NCBI GenBank assembly: GCA_951394045.1
Contig: OX595985.1
Location: 620,001 to 684,000 of the forward strand
Source of the DNA: Nitzschia sp. DOCU1
Taxonomy: Eukaryota; Bacillariophyta; Bacillariophyceae; Bacillariales; Bacillariaceae
DNA length: 64,000 nt
Direction of reading: 5' to 3'
Part shown: positions 21,608-32,057 of the stretch, piece by piece
Numbering within the stretch: the first letter of the stretch is position 1
How the letters are laid out: the number at the start of each line of letters is the position of its first letter
Notes under the pieces: generated by a model
Seen by the model: only the letters and a program-made list of their open reading frames with translations
Told to the model about the DNA's origin: nothing
Database searches by the model: none
Program-made: the position numbers and the translations under genes

Positions 21608-22289
21608 ATTCCGTGTGTCCTGCGCACGCAGAGCAAAGTGTGGCACCTTGCCGTTAGTTCGTAGGAGCGGTAGTCTAGGCTTGTATCAATAACATTTGCG
21701 GGCATCTCCACGCCGCAACTTTCTAGACACTTTAGACGCTACACGGATTTTCTTTAAGCTACTTTATTGTTAAACTTTCTGCTGTTGTAGTTGCACCAAA
21801 AAGGAAGTAAGATAGTGTCGTCATTGGTGCCAGTTCCTTGCGCCCCCCTTGTCAAAATTCCGGCAGAGGCAAACTGCTACAAGCGATGCTTTACCGTCTC
21901 TTCTGTGCTCTCGCAGACTTCGTCAAACTCTACCGTGTCGTATCAGTTAAAGACATAAACAGCGGCGGTGCAAAAGTTGTTTACATTAGTGGAATGCGAC
22001 TATACCGAATGATTCGCGACAAGCTTGGCAGCCCTGGACGATCACGACCTTGCACTTTCCGGTAATATGTCGGTAGATAGCAAGATACATGGCAACAGGA
22101 GGGGAAATAGCGAGCACTCGCCAACCCGATGAATCGTTTTGGGATCGAACCGAGATGCTTGCCGCCCCATAGTCATTAATCGAAAGAAAAGGAATTCAAC
22201 CTTTTGCAGGAACACCGTCAACCTCTCCTATCCTACGAGCAATGCTAAATTGGCTTCAAACAACAAAGCCCAATCGTATTGTTGAGTTC
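21608..22289. other. Convergent 3' region, no gene seen
   Basis: Holds the 3' UTRs of the LHC gene and of the minus-strand one-helix gene. A GGTTCGATCCC-like word on the minus strand near 22140-22150 was examined as a possible tRNA T-arm, but no cloverleaf could be built around it. Confidence 0.45.
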
Positions 22290-22898
22290 TCAATCCTCCG
22301 TCTTTTCTTGATTGTCTTTTTCTTTGGCAGCTTCTCGCTCGCGCCTTTCTTTGAGTTTACGCTGCTTCCGAAGGAAACGCTCCAGATTCACTCGATTGAT
22401 ATCCTGGGTTTCCTGGTCACTAGTCACAAGATGAACACCGCCACCCCACCCACCGGCACCAATTTTCTCTAGTTTCTCGCCATTCTCGTCGCCAACAACA
22501 GTCGTCTTGTTTACCAGTAGTCCTTTCTTTTCTGAGCAACCGACGGAATGAGTTGGAAAAAATCAACGGTCAGTTTGCTTCCAACCTCTTGACGACGCAT
22601 GGCCATCTAGATACGGCAGGAACTTACCTGCATCGGCGAAACGTTCTTCCACCGTTGCCTCGGACTTTGAAACGACCCAGGAAGAAACCGCATAGCCGGC
22701 CACAACTGGGATGGAAAAGTAGACGAATCCCATAATTGCCCGCCCCCAGGGAGGCAGTGGATATCTCCAAGCCGTATGGACATGATGCTTTAGCCGGTTA
22801 TGAGCTGCATTAAACTCGTGAATCTTGGAAATGAACCAGTTTTGGGAGCGCTGGGCTTCGTGATGCTCTCGCATCACCTTTTGCGGGTCAAAGGACAT
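22290..22898 (-). CDS. Hypothetical single-helix membrane protein
   Basis: Two exons, complement(22628..22898) and complement(22290..22531), 96-bp GT-AG intron, 170 residues. The first ATG in frame is 22898. Residues 1-48 are hydrophilic and His/Gln-rich (HHEAQRSQNWFISKIHEFNAAHNRLKHH in outline). One membrane segment follows (about 52-75, WGRAIMGFVYFSIPVVAGYAV), then a Gly-rich turn (GAGGWGGG) and a charged C-terminal helix (LRKQRKLKERREREAAKEK). The layout resembles small accessory subunits of mitochondrial membrane complexes, but no family could be named. It is divergent from the LPA1-like gene, 531 bp apart. An additional upstream exon cannot be excluded. Confidence 0.62.
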
Positions 22899-23429
22899 AC
22901 GGTGATACCCGATCTTGACGTGAACCGGTTCGCGATGGAGATGGCTTTGATTTTGTGGTGAACAACAACTCAGTACCGCCTGGATGCAACTGGTAATTTC
23001 CTTTGCCCACGATACAAGGCCGAATAAGCGCAATGATAACTACCGGTGCTATTCTTTCAGCAAACATGAGGAGATAGCTGGGATGCTGCAAAGCAAAAAC
23101 AGCAAGTGTGGATGAGATGCGGATCGAAGTCGAAGAGAGAAAAAAGGAGACGAATGAGTCAGCCTGGCCCGGCGTGCGACACCCGCGCCCGCCCATCCAT
23201 ACCGGCTCGCGCATCGGAGGCCGGCGAGAGAGCGCGAGGATTTTGCTCGATGTGCATCCTTGACATCCGCATGACGATGAAGGATGAGAAGCGTGATGAG
23301 ACAATGAGAAAGCTGTGGCGACTATTGCAACAAGTTGCATTATAATCCTACGGTAGCATCAGCGCATTCATTTGTGACAAAGAAGTTGTGACAAAGAAGT
23401 CCAACACATAGCCGCTCTTTTCCAGAGGA
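22899..23429. promoter_or_regulatory. Divergent promoter region
   Basis: 531 bp between the start codons of the one-helix protein (minus) and the LPA1-like protein (plus). A direct repeat of TTGTGACAAAGAAG occurs at about 23371-23399, just before the LPA1-like ATG. No gene is supported. Confidence 0.4.
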
Positions 23430-24392
23430 ATGGTCCGAGCAAACGTGACGCTGATTCTCGCAGCGTCATGTGCTATCGCATGGACGCTTGGAGGAGTACC
23501 GTCTCTTGCATTTTGCAGCACGTCGCGGCCGAGTCCGTTAAGTTACTCGAAACCCCACCAAGATGGGCGATCGTATCGGTCGTTTGCGATGTTTGGCAAG
23601 CAGCAGCAGCCCGATGAGGAATTTTCTCGTGAGGTGAGATTGCGGGCCGAGGCCGAATCTCCGTTTGTCAAAGTCCGCTACTTTTTCTACTTGAATGCCG
23701 CGGGAGGCGCCTTTACAAGTTTGGCGATTTCCTTGGCTCGCATTGCCGCCGCGTTGTCGGGCGTCAATACCGACTTGATGGAAGAATCGGTGCGAAATGC
23801 TGCCATTGATGTGGCTGGATTGATCATTGTTGGCTTGCTGTGGCGCCGGGACCAGGAAGCAGAGCAGTCAAGATTGAAGCGGGCCACCAAAGGGGCAGAA
23901 ATCGCCAAGCTATCGGTCCGTGCTTCCAAACGTTTAATAAGTGATGTGGAAGATGGAACCTTCACTACGTCGTTAGCGTCCTTGCGACGAGGGCGGGGAA
24001 TCGAAAAACGAGTTGTCATTGCTGCTGCGGGCAGAGACAAAATCAGTAAAGTCCTTCAAGACGCCCAGACTTTAAGAGAAGACATGGAGCTCAATGATCT
24101 GGTACTTGTACCAATCATTATGCCACAAGGTGTGGCTCCTGAAATACCACTGGACTCGCTTTCTCCCTGTGTGGCATTGCCCGTAAGCGTAGGGAGCAGT
24201 TGGAAAGATTTCGTAGAAGAAGAAGCGGAGGAGGCCATCAACCAAGGCGTGAACGTGGCTGAAGAAGGAATCTGCATAGTGCTAAAAAAGAATGGTCGAG
24301 TTGGCCAGCGGACCAAGGGGATTTTCCTTGAAAATCTAGTCGGGAACGTGGTCGCTCGAAGGGAGGCAGGGATGGATATCACCAACATTTGA
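23430..24392 (+). CDS. LPA1/Rep27-like photosystem II assembly/repair protein (DUF3493)
   Basis: Single exon, 320 residues, ATG at 23430. The signal peptide ends PSLAFCS, an ASAF-like plastid site. Residues about 70-150 match the DUF3493/low-PSII-accumulation-1 pattern: REVRLRAEAESPFVKVRYFFYLNAAGGA, a first membrane helix, a short lumenal loop with NTDLMEESVRNAAIDVAG and a second helix ending GLLWRRDQ. The remaining 170 residues form a soluble alpha/beta region unlike the TPR part of plant LPA1. Plant LPA1 and Chlamydomonas Rep27 help insert or repair D1; the diatom protein probably works in the thylakoid membrane (inference from family). Confidence 0.65.
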   Translation: MVRANVTLILAASCAIAWTLGGVPSLAFCSTSRPSPLSYSKPHQDGRSYRSFAMFGKQQQPDEEFSREVRLRAEAESPFVKVRYFFYLNAAGGAFTSLAISLARIAAALSGVNTDLMEESVRNAAIDVAGLIIVGLLWRRDQEAEQSRLKRATKGAEIAKLSVRASKRLISDVEDGTFTTSLASLRRGRGIEKRVVIAAAGRDKISKVLQDAQTLREDMELNDLVLVPIIMPQGVAPEIPLDSLSPCVALPVSVGSSWKDFVEEEAEEAINQGVNVAEEGICIVLKKNGRVGQRTKGIFLENLVGNVVARREAGMDITNI

Positions 24393-25056
24393 GCGTCAGC
24401 TCGTCATGATGGTGTGATGGGCGGTTACGTAAGCTAAGTTGCTCACGATTTCCAATGCTTCCGACGATGACGCAAAATGAAAATGCCCAAGGAATGGCAT
24501 CTTTTTTTGGCTTTTCCCCTTATTTGACCAGTCCCGAAGAGTAAAGCAAAGTCTGAACGACAGCGATTGAAAAGTTGAACTTGGAAGCCTACGAGAGTAT
24601 TCGAATAAACATTATCTCTTCTAACCCGAGTCGGATGGAACCATGAATTCGATTTACGAGGATACCTGGTACTTACTGCTTTAATAGTAGTACTAATAGT
24701 TTTTCTTCTGTAGGTTGTTCGACTTGGATAGCACCTCGTAGCTTCGAAAGGGACGTGAGTGTGCAATTAGATCGCATTAGTCATTGTTCGACCCGATCGA
24801 ATCCATCCTTGTCGTCATGCCGACAAGTTTCGTATTTAGGCGTCTGTGCTTTACCGCATGCGAAGGGTTCGCGATACATACGTACTTTGCTTGGTCGACG
24901 AAATTGGAAACGTCACTCCCCCGACCACGATCATCCCACCCGGACCTTTTTCTGTTTGCAACCACCAGCAGCTGTCGAGAATGGCGGGTGATATCGAAGA
25001 CGACAGGGAAACCATTCTTTGACGACAAGACGGAAAAGTAAGATTTGTACATCAAA
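24393..25056. other. Intergenic, RPE upstream region
   Basis: 664 bp without a supported gene, containing the promoter and 5' UTR of the epimerase gene. Short TAGTAGTACTAATAG-type words occur near 24685-24700. Confidence 0.4.
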
Positions 25057-25945
25057 ATGAAGTTCAACCTCCTCACCGTTGCCGCAGCCCTCTCCAGCGC
25101 CAGTGCATTCACTGCTGCTGTAAGTTTACGCCTGAAGTAGAATGATTTGGTCAATTTAATTCGAAACTCACCCAGAAGGCGTGTTGTACGAATCTGTTGT
25201 TTAACGATTGCAGCCCAAGAATGCCCGTAGTGCGACTTCTTTGAATGTTTGGGGAGATAAAGATTATTTGATTGCTCCTTCTATTCTTTCCGCCGACTTT
25301 GCCAAGCTTGGACAGGAAGTCGACAATGTTTTGGAGGCTGGTGCCGATGTCGTCCACTTCGATGTTATGGATAACCACTATGTTCCTAACTTGACCATCG
25401 GACCCATGGTGTGCAAGGCTCTTCGAGACCACGGTGTCACTGCCCCCATCGACGTTCACCTCATGGTTTCCCCGGTGGACGCTGCTATTCAGGATTTCGT
25501 GGCTGCCGGTGCTTCTTACATTACCTTCCACCCTGAAGCCACCAACCACGTTGACCGATCTCTCCAACTGATCAAGAACGGAGGATGCAAGGCCGGACTT
25601 GTCTTCAACCCCGCCACTTCGTTGGATGTTGCCAAATTCGTGATGGACAAGCTTGATATTATCCTGTTGATGTCGGTGAATCCCGGATTCGGTGGACAAG
25701 CCTTCATCCCGGCCGTTTTGGACAAGGCACGAGAGGCCAGAAAAATGATCGATGACAACGGCTTGGACTGCCGTCTGGAAATCGATGGAGGTGTTAAGGT
25801 TGATAACATCAAGGAAATCTGCGAGGCCGGTGTAGATATGTTTGTTGCAGGAAGTGCCATCCTGAAGGAACCTCGCACGATGGAGGCCTACAAGAAAACC
25901 ATCGATGCCATGCGAGCGGAGCTCGCTGCTGCCAAGACAAAATAA
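25057..25945 (+). CDS. RPE: Ribulose-phosphate 3-epimerase, plastid-targeted
   Basis: Two exons, 25057..25119 and 25214..25945, separated by a 94-bp phase-0 intron, 264 residues. Exon 1 encodes only the signal peptide and its SASAF|TAA cleavage motif; exon 2 encodes the enzyme. The TIM-barrel has the family motifs [32 protein letters not shown] (metal-binding His and Asp), [27 protein letters not shown] and FVAGSAIL. It interconverts D-ribulose 5-phosphate and D-xylulose 5-phosphate in the Calvin cycle and the pentose phosphate pathway. The length without the leader matches the family. The plastid location follows from the leader. Confidence 0.95.
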
Positions 25946-26403
25946 GTCGAACAATGGAGATGTAACAGATCATACATAGCCTTTCTCTAGAGTCGAATCA
26001 TACAACAGGATTGGCTTCTTCAGCGCTCCTGGCAATACTATAGTACTTGATTGAACCACTCTAGTTCGAATCTCACATTATTACAGCAAGAAACCCAACT
26101 GCAAAGATCTTCTAACCACGTGATTCTTACTATCATAGTTCTTCATCTGATAGTTAAAGGAGCGACGAGTACGCACAGCTACTAGGAACTACCTTCACGA
26201 CCGAGGAGGATCGGTCTCTTGGCTCGCTCGAGCGATATTCGCCGTAGAGCGAGGTTCTCATAAACCAGTTGCCTGTTGTTGTTTTGTCTGCATCTAGATA
26301 AAAACGACGTTTTCATCCTCGGATCGATGTAAGCTGTATTTTGAATCTACGTTCTAGCTCTCTAGTACAGAGTTAGACCCCTCCGCTGAGTGGTCGCATT
26401 GTT
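25946..26403. other. Convergent 3' region, no gene seen
   Basis: 458 bp between the RPE stop and the stop of the minus-strand membrane-protein gene. Nothing coding is supported. Confidence 0.4.
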
Positions 26404-28257
26404 CTATCCAACGCAAACAATTCTTCCCATTCTCACTGTGCCAACAGAGCATTCGGTGTGGCCAACGCTTCCTGCCCACATATCTCCAGCGTCTGATACT
26501 CTATCTGGTGGTGCTAGGGCAAGGCCGGAATAGAGATCCTTGCCACCGCACCGAAGTCCATTGGTGGCACCAGGATCTGTGACCAAGGAATTCCATAACT
26601 TGATATCTGTACGAACAGGATCTATCGATTCTTCTTTGAGAATCTGGCTGACGTCCCTATAGAACGGTGTGATGTAGACCAGTAATGTTGTCAACAACGA
26701 GCATGCCCAAAATACGGATACAACTGCAGTATAAATCTGACGCCGAGGGGAGTCAATGTTGTAAAGCACTTCCACCAATGCAACTGACAGGACCATGGCA
26801 GTATGTGCTGTCTTTTCAACAACACCAATCACGATTTTCCAACTCATGGCTGAAGCCAATCTGGTTGGCAGTGTTAGAAGTGCTGTCTCCTCGTGCAGAA
26901 GCGGTGCAAACACAAGAGCCCACAAAAAGTGAAACGTTCCTGTATTGAGTTTTGTTGTCAAATACCAGGAGACAAGCAAGGAGGAAGCGCCTAGAAGTGC
27001 TTCGATAGATGAAACCGCTTTGAACCATCTGATTGGCTCTCCAATCCGATAACATCCTTCTTCAGTTCCTTGGTAGTAGTTGTCGCGATACCGTTTCACA
27101 CCTTTTGGACGCTTTACATTCGTGCAGGTCACAGCCTTCCAATTCACATCGAGGACAGCACCTATTTTGGCGGTCTTTGCAATTTGGCCAAGAATTCTGG
27201 CATCCATTACCTCCACAAAATGGGCTTTGGTGAGACCTCTGTCGCGTAGGCACAATACTAGTGGGAGCCTCATTCCATATCTTTCGCTGGTCATCATTAG
27301 CATAGCACAATAATATCTACGCCGGACTTCCTCAGTGCAAAACACCTCCACCAAAGGAACATATGCCAACCCAACTTCAATGACGTCGTCATCCTTTATG
27401 TCATATCGCAGTGTGCCTTGTGGATCGTTCAACCATGAAATCAGGCTTTCTGTCTTCTTCTGGTGATATCCACCCATCAAGGCAGGAAAAAGGTACTCGT
27501 AAGTTCCCCATAGCCGTCGACAGTTGCGATTGCCGCACCAAATCGAAATGTTGGAATGCCTCGACGAACTAATCATTTCGATCCAATGGGTCATGTCAAG
27601 CACCTGAGTGTTGATATCGTCTGAGAATTGTTCCCCTGCGTATGCGGGAATTTGATAATGGGCTCGATCATTCATATGTCGTATCATCTCACCTATCGCA
27701 ACATGTTCAACCAGACTCATTGGCCGGCGTTCATCGCCTTGGTCAATTGGCACTGAAGGTGAAACAAGCGAAAGTTTGTATTCATGGGTCGCAACAACGT
27801 CCCAATCGATCCGTGTTCCTTGTGGCTGGTCAACGAGTGATAATCCACACGCAGCTGCAGTCCCAGCTGAACATATCCTAAATCCTTGGGAATCCGTCCT
27901 AATGACCAACACATTTGATCCGACTTCAACCCCGCACTTTCGAGTCTGTTGGGGTGCAGATTCCAGTCCCCTCTCCAAAATGGTTGTTGGCGATGGTGGG
28001 GGGTGAAGTTCGATAAGGGAAGGAGGTCTGCTGACAAGGTCGATTGCTCTAGCGAAACTTTCCCTTTCTATGGGTTGTGAACCATTATTTTCTTTCAGAA
28101 AAATGCCGTAGATTTGCTTCAAAGCCTCCGGTGTCGTTGCCCGTTCTTGTTTTGCAAGGAAGACGCACAGTTTCTCGATGGTGTCAATTTCGTAGTTGTG
28201 ATATCGACTTCGATATTTGGAATATGGTGGATAGGTGCCTTTTGGAAACGACGTCAT
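26404..28257 (-). CDS. Unrecognised membrane protein
   Basis: Single exon of 617 residues from the first ATG at 28257 (open upstream but without ATG). I do not recognise a family. Residues 1-430 are soluble, with a helical start (EIDTIEKLCVFLAKQE), a Pro-rich linker (HPPPSPTTILERG) and a mixed alpha/beta region containing a possible Cys cluster (SIWCGNRNCRRLW). Three or four hydrophobic segments follow at about 435-560 (for example LLGASSLLVSWYL, MVLSVALVEVLY, VVSVFWACSLLTTLLVYI). The C-terminal 65 residues are soluble. No signal peptide is seen. It is divergent from the glycosyltransferase gene at 28790. Confidence 0.6.
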   Translation of the reverse strand: MTSFPKGTYPPYSKYRSRYHNYEIDTIEKLCVFLAKQERATTPEALKQIYGIFLKENNGSQPIERESFARAIDLVSRPPSLIELHPPPSPTTILERGLESAPQQTRKCGVEVGSNVLVIRTDSQGFRICSAGTAAACGLSLVDQPQGTRIDWDVVATHEYKLSLVSPSVPIDQGDERRPMSLVEHVAIGEMIRHMNDRAHYQIPAYAGEQFSDDINTQVLDMTHWIEMISSSRHSNISIWCGNRNCRRLWGTYEYLFPALMGGYHQKKTESLISWLNDPQGTLRYDIKDDDVIEVGLAYVPLVEVFCTEEVRRRYYCAMLMMTSERYGMRLPLVLCLRDRGLTKAHFVEVMDARILGQIAKTAKIGAVLDVNWKAVTCTNVKRPKGVKRYRDNYYQGTEEGCYRIGEPIRWFKAVSSIEALLGASSLLVSWYLTTKLNTGTFHFLWALVFAPLLHEETALLTLPTRLASAMSWKIVIGVVEKTAHTAMVLSVALVEVLYNIDSPRRQIYTAVVSVFWACSLLTTLLVYITPFYRDVSQILKEESIDPVRTDIKLWNSLVTDPGATNGLRCGGKDLYSGLALAPPDRVSDAGDMWAGSVGHTECSVGTVRMGRIVCVG

Positions 28258-28789
28258 GGTATGAAAAGTGAGGCTGTTGGATTTGCTGGAAATGCTACTC
28301 AAAACTTCGACCTGGATATTATTTGCGAAGGCTTGCGAGTGAAAGGATATGCGGTTGATGGATTCGGGTGGGAAAATGTGAACAGAAGCCGCGATTGGAC
28401 CTGCCAAACGTAATCACGTAAGGTGATGGCGGTGCTCGCATTCGCGCTAACCAAAATGCGAACCCGCCGGCGCCGGGATGCGATTGCGAATTTTTGGTTC
28501 GTACTACCTTCCAGTCCTACGGGTACGTACGTTCGTACGTCTATCCGTGAGTATCTTGTTAGATAGCGACGACTATGGTCACATCACACACTCAAAAATC
28601 AATCTCACACCTCTCCATCGCCTACTGATGATGCGATAGGAATGAACCCGACCGTGCCTCGCTGCTCCCCTGTTACTTGTCTACCTAGAGGGCCAAACTT
28701 CTTCTTGCAGCTGCAAGGTCTGTGGACTTCAATGCTCCGATTCCCGTCGCAAGTTCCGAACATGAGGTGACAGCAGGGCAAAAACCAAC
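28258..28789. promoter_or_regulatory. Divergent promoter region
   Basis: 532 bp between two outward-reading start codons. It contains a GC-rich palindromic patch (CGCCGGCG near 28470) and TACGTACG repeats near 28523-28540. No gene is supported. Confidence 0.4.
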
Positions 28790-30037
28790 ATGATCCAAGA
28801 ACGGCGATCTCCTTCCAGTTCTCTGCTATCGACGTTGGGGATCTTAACCTCGTTGGGTTTAATACTTGTGTGGAATGACGCTACCGTCCTTTCTGCGTGG
28901 AGCGTAAGCACTTGGTCGTCTGCCTTCGAACTGGAATCGACACCCCCGACGTCGTCAAGCTTCGAATCTTCGGCGCCCTTAACGTCTCATTGCTGGCTGG
29001 ACCCCCCATGGGGTACGAATGAAAGTGGGAAACCGACCATCTCTTCGAAAGCTAATAACAGGGCTTGTGCCATCCGCATCGGTCAAAGTGCTGATAATTT
29101 GATGCAGCCATATTCAAGAGCAACCACATTGACTTGCCCAAACAACCAGGACGGCACTAGCTCCTTCGACTCGGACGATATTACGGTTGTCCTCTTGTAC
29201 TATGCCAATCCGTCAGTTTTGGCGCAGCAGATGGAATACTTGTCTGAGTATCCGACGCATTTAAAAGCTCGCCTTCGGCTTCTAGTAGTTGACGATGGAT
29301 CTCCTGCTGGATTACAAGCACAAGAATATCTACAGGCGGCACTGACGAAGGCAGCTTCCATGGAGGCCACGGGTTCATCCTTTGGGTTCCCTGTCCGGGT
29401 GGTGCGAATTATGGATAATATAATATGGAACATTCCTGGGGCGCAGAATCTTGGTGTACACCTGGCAGATACCTCTAGAATCTTGCTATTGGATCTGGAT
29501 TCATTTCTTCAGCCATCCATGTTCGAACGCCTCCTCAGTCTATCCTCATCCAGTGCAGATTATGATCATATTGCCCACCGCTTCTTCATTCCAGGCCCAT
29601 CCAACTCGACTATGGACGACAAGAGCCACAACAAAATTGCGTTTCTGCGAAAGGACTCCTACTGGTCAGCTGGTGGGTATGACGAGGACTTCGTGGGACA
29701 CTATGGCCACGACGACTATGCTTTTTGGTATCGATTTGGAATGAATCCAAGATCGTTCTTTGACAAGAATGTCAAGCGTCATTCTGACCGGCTCTACGTG
29801 TTTTACAGGAACAGCCCTGAGCCCTGTGATATCTGGAAGTCGGATACATTCCACCTTGAAAAATGCGAAAAGGCCATCCAATCCTTACCTCGTCCACCCA
29901 AGAGGGAGGATATTCCTGTAAACCGGAAGCTGTTCTTTCGAAGGAAATTTACACAGTGTTGGAGCAATCTTTTCTTGCGCTTCGATTGGACGACCGATAT
30001 CCAAGTGGACTCCAACGGCACACCTGTTTTGCTTTGA
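28790..30037 (+). CDS. GT-A fold glycosyltransferase (GT2/galactosyltransferase-like), type II membrane
   Basis: Single exon, 415 residues, ATG at 28790. One N-terminal hydrophobic helix (about 12-35, LLSTLGILTSLGLILVW) suggests a Golgi/ER signal anchor. The catalytic region starts near 120 (ITVVLLYYANPSVLAQQ) and has VVDDGS (about 167), NLGVHLA, and LLLDLDS (about 235), in the place of the metal/nucleotide-sugar DxD. It then has WSAGGYDEDFVGHYGHDDYAFWYR (about 290-313), like the C-terminal GYDEDFxGxGxxDxD motif of galactosyltransferases. Donor and acceptor cannot be told from sequence. Confidence 0.75.
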   Translation: MIQERRSPSSSLLSTLGILTSLGLILVWNDATVLSAWSVSTWSSAFELESTPPTSSSFESSAPLTSHCWLDPPWGTNESGKPTISSKANNRACAIRIGQSADNLMQPYSRATTLTCPNNQDGTSSFDSDDITVVLLYYANPSVLAQQMEYLSEYPTHLKARLRLLVVDDGSPAGLQAQEYLQAALTKAASMEATGSSFGFPVRVVRIMDNIIWNIPGAQNLGVHLADTSRILLLDLDSFLQPSMFERLLSLSSSSADYDHIAHRFFIPGPSNSTMDDKSHNKIAFLRKDSYWSAGGYDEDFVGHYGHDDYAFWYRFGMNPRSFFDKNVKRHSDRLYVFYRNSPEPCDIWKSDTFHLEKCEKAIQSLPRPPKREDIPVNRKLFFRRKFTQCWSNLFLRFDWTTDIQVDSNGTPVLL

Positions 30038-30688
30038 CAATTGCAATCTACTGAAGGACACTGACGTCTGAAGTGAATCGCAAACATTGTGTGTGGCAAG
30101 AGAGCTGCCTCACGAAGAACTGGTTAAAGACTAGACGTCGGGGGAGCTTTCAACAAAGAAATTTGTCGTTGGAGTTGCCAGGTTTGGATGCAATTCCCAA
30201 CGTTGGTAACAGTGTTCGGTCCATCGATGTGCTACTGTGCCCCCTGGCTTAGCTCTTGTGCTTTCTGTTCACAGTTACACACTCAAAGCTCGATGTTTAT
30301 GTTGCCCACAGGTACTCTTTCAGGCCCACGGCAATTTACGTACTCCGAGGGTGTTCCTGATACGGTACAATAGAGTTCTCATGAGGATATCACGAAATAC
30401 TCAAAGATTCGGACATGACGTCGTAGCCATTACGCAAACATAATAACTTCCTACATTGCAGTTCAATGTCTGATGCTAAAGTACTCGGGAAACCTAGCGC
30501 GAGAGTGTGTGGTATGTGAGGACGATTGACGATGCTCCGACTCAGGAACCTTCGTTGGCATCCATGTTTATGTACAAGCACAGATCTACTGAAATTTGGA
30601 GACACAAGTGCAGTCTTGATTCATTCGGCTCTGACCATCCGACACAACATCCGACTTGGATTCGACGTTCCATTACGCGCCATCGGCT
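30038..30688. other. Convergent 3' region, no gene seen
   Basis: 651 bp between the glycosyltransferase stop and the SFT2 stop. Short frames lack domains; nothing could be supported. Confidence 0.4.
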
Positions 30689-31493
30689 TTACTGACTTCG
30701 CATACAGAATCCAACACAGGCGCTGATGCACATAGCTTGTAGACGAAAGCATGCTTTCAATACTGGTTGAAGCATAGCACAGATAGCTCTCGACACCAAT
30801 GTAAGTCCCATAGTCCCTCCAGGAAGGAAGCTGACTAGATACCATAAAAGGGACACGAGCTGCACCGCAGAAGCCGAAAGTACCAGAACGTAGCCCTGCA
30901 TTCCTCCCTTCGAGAACGTAAGATAAAGAGTAACTAACATACTTCCCAAGTAAATGGTGGTGAAGAACATGCGATCCGCAGAAAACATGGATTTCAGATG
31001 TTCCACTGGTCCCTTTAGAATCCCAAACGACCCCATAAACGTCAACGAGCCGCACGTGAAAGAAAGCGCAAACTTTTGCGGTTTCAACCCAATCATTGGC
31101 AAGCCCACAAAGAAGGCCAGTGCAAAGAAAAGAGCAGAAAGAAAGAGAAGCGCGCAGAAAACCTGGAAAACATAACGTAGAGACGTTCCAGTAATGGAAA
31201 TCAGATTCAGATTTCAGGCGGGAGGAATCTGTAACTGCCGCAGGCCTAGCGAACGTCACTCTTACCTGGAATCGCTGCTGATATCCCATGCCAAGGATTT
31301 TCCGAGGCATTGACGCCTCCATCGTCTCCTTCATACTTTCAAAGCTAAACCCAGGCATGCCTTCTGTGCTGAAAAGTGGTAACCCTTGCTCCATGTCGAA
31401 CCAGCTCGACGAGCCCCCTTCGCCACTCTGTTCCGCTTGTTGCTCAGCATACCACTTTCCGAAAGAAGACGACATTCCACCACTTCTTCTCAT
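30689..31493 (-). CDS. SFT2: SFT2-family vesicle trafficking membrane protein
   Basis: Two exons, complement(31266..31493) and complement(30689..31162), 103-bp phase-0 intron, 233 residues. The N-terminal 76 residues are soluble (PLFSTEGMPGFSFESMKETM). Exon 2 carries four membrane helices in the SFT2/Got1 arrangement: CALLFLSALFFALAFFVGLP, then FALSFTCGSLTFMGSFGILKGPVEHLKSMFSADRMFFTTIYLGSMLVTLYLTF, then VLVLSASAVQLVSLLWYLVSFLPGG. The short loop GPVEHLKSMFSADRMFFTTIY is the family's most conserved part (GPxxHxxxMFxxxRxxxTxxY). SFT2 acts in fusion of endosome-derived vesicles with the Golgi. Reading through the intron gives an unrelated frame, which supports the splice. Confidence 0.88.
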
Positions 31494-32057
31494 TAATCAA
31501 CAAATTCGATCAATAACTTTGTGGTCCCGCAGATGTTTCGCATTGCCAGACCATGATGAGCTCAAAAAGCCCGAGAGTGAATGCCGCGATGCCAAATGTT
31601 TTTTGAGATGGACTCGATCTCTCGCTCGCCGGGTTACCCCGGCATACCAGTTATCGTACTGTAGCACTTTGCAGAAGTGTATACATACGAATACGGGTCC
31701 ATGGAGTCGACTAGATGTTACTACTACATACAGTGATTAATGCTCACATGGCACATCGTTTGCTTGCTGTGTTTGTTTTTACCACTCACGTCTGGCTTCC
31801 TTGTGGATTCCACTATCATACAATACTAGTACTATACCGAGCATGAAGACGAGTAACGTATGCATTACGTCGCTTGGCAGGAGCAGCAACAAGAACCGCA
31901 ATTCTCATCAGCTTCACTACTGTCGTTCATGAGGAGCCGTATTACTACATATCAAAATTGCGTACTAATTTTCACTACTCAAAAGCACTGACTCGGGCAG
32001 TGAACAACATGAACCCAAATTGATTAGCTTTAAGTTTTCAAAACTAGGCCGATATCA
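31494..32057. other. Intergenic, no gene seen
   Basis: 564 bp between the SFT2 start and the next minus-strand stop. TACTAGTA occurs at 31824-31831. No coding sequence is supported. Confidence 0.4.

Noticed and set aside
22080..22170. tRNA gene on the minus strand
   Set aside because: Has a GGTTCGATCCC-like T-arm but no D-arm, anticodon stem or matching acceptor stem at correct spacing.
25151..25954. Minus-strand 267-codon frame over RPE
   Set aside because: Complete antisense shadow of a well-identified enzyme.
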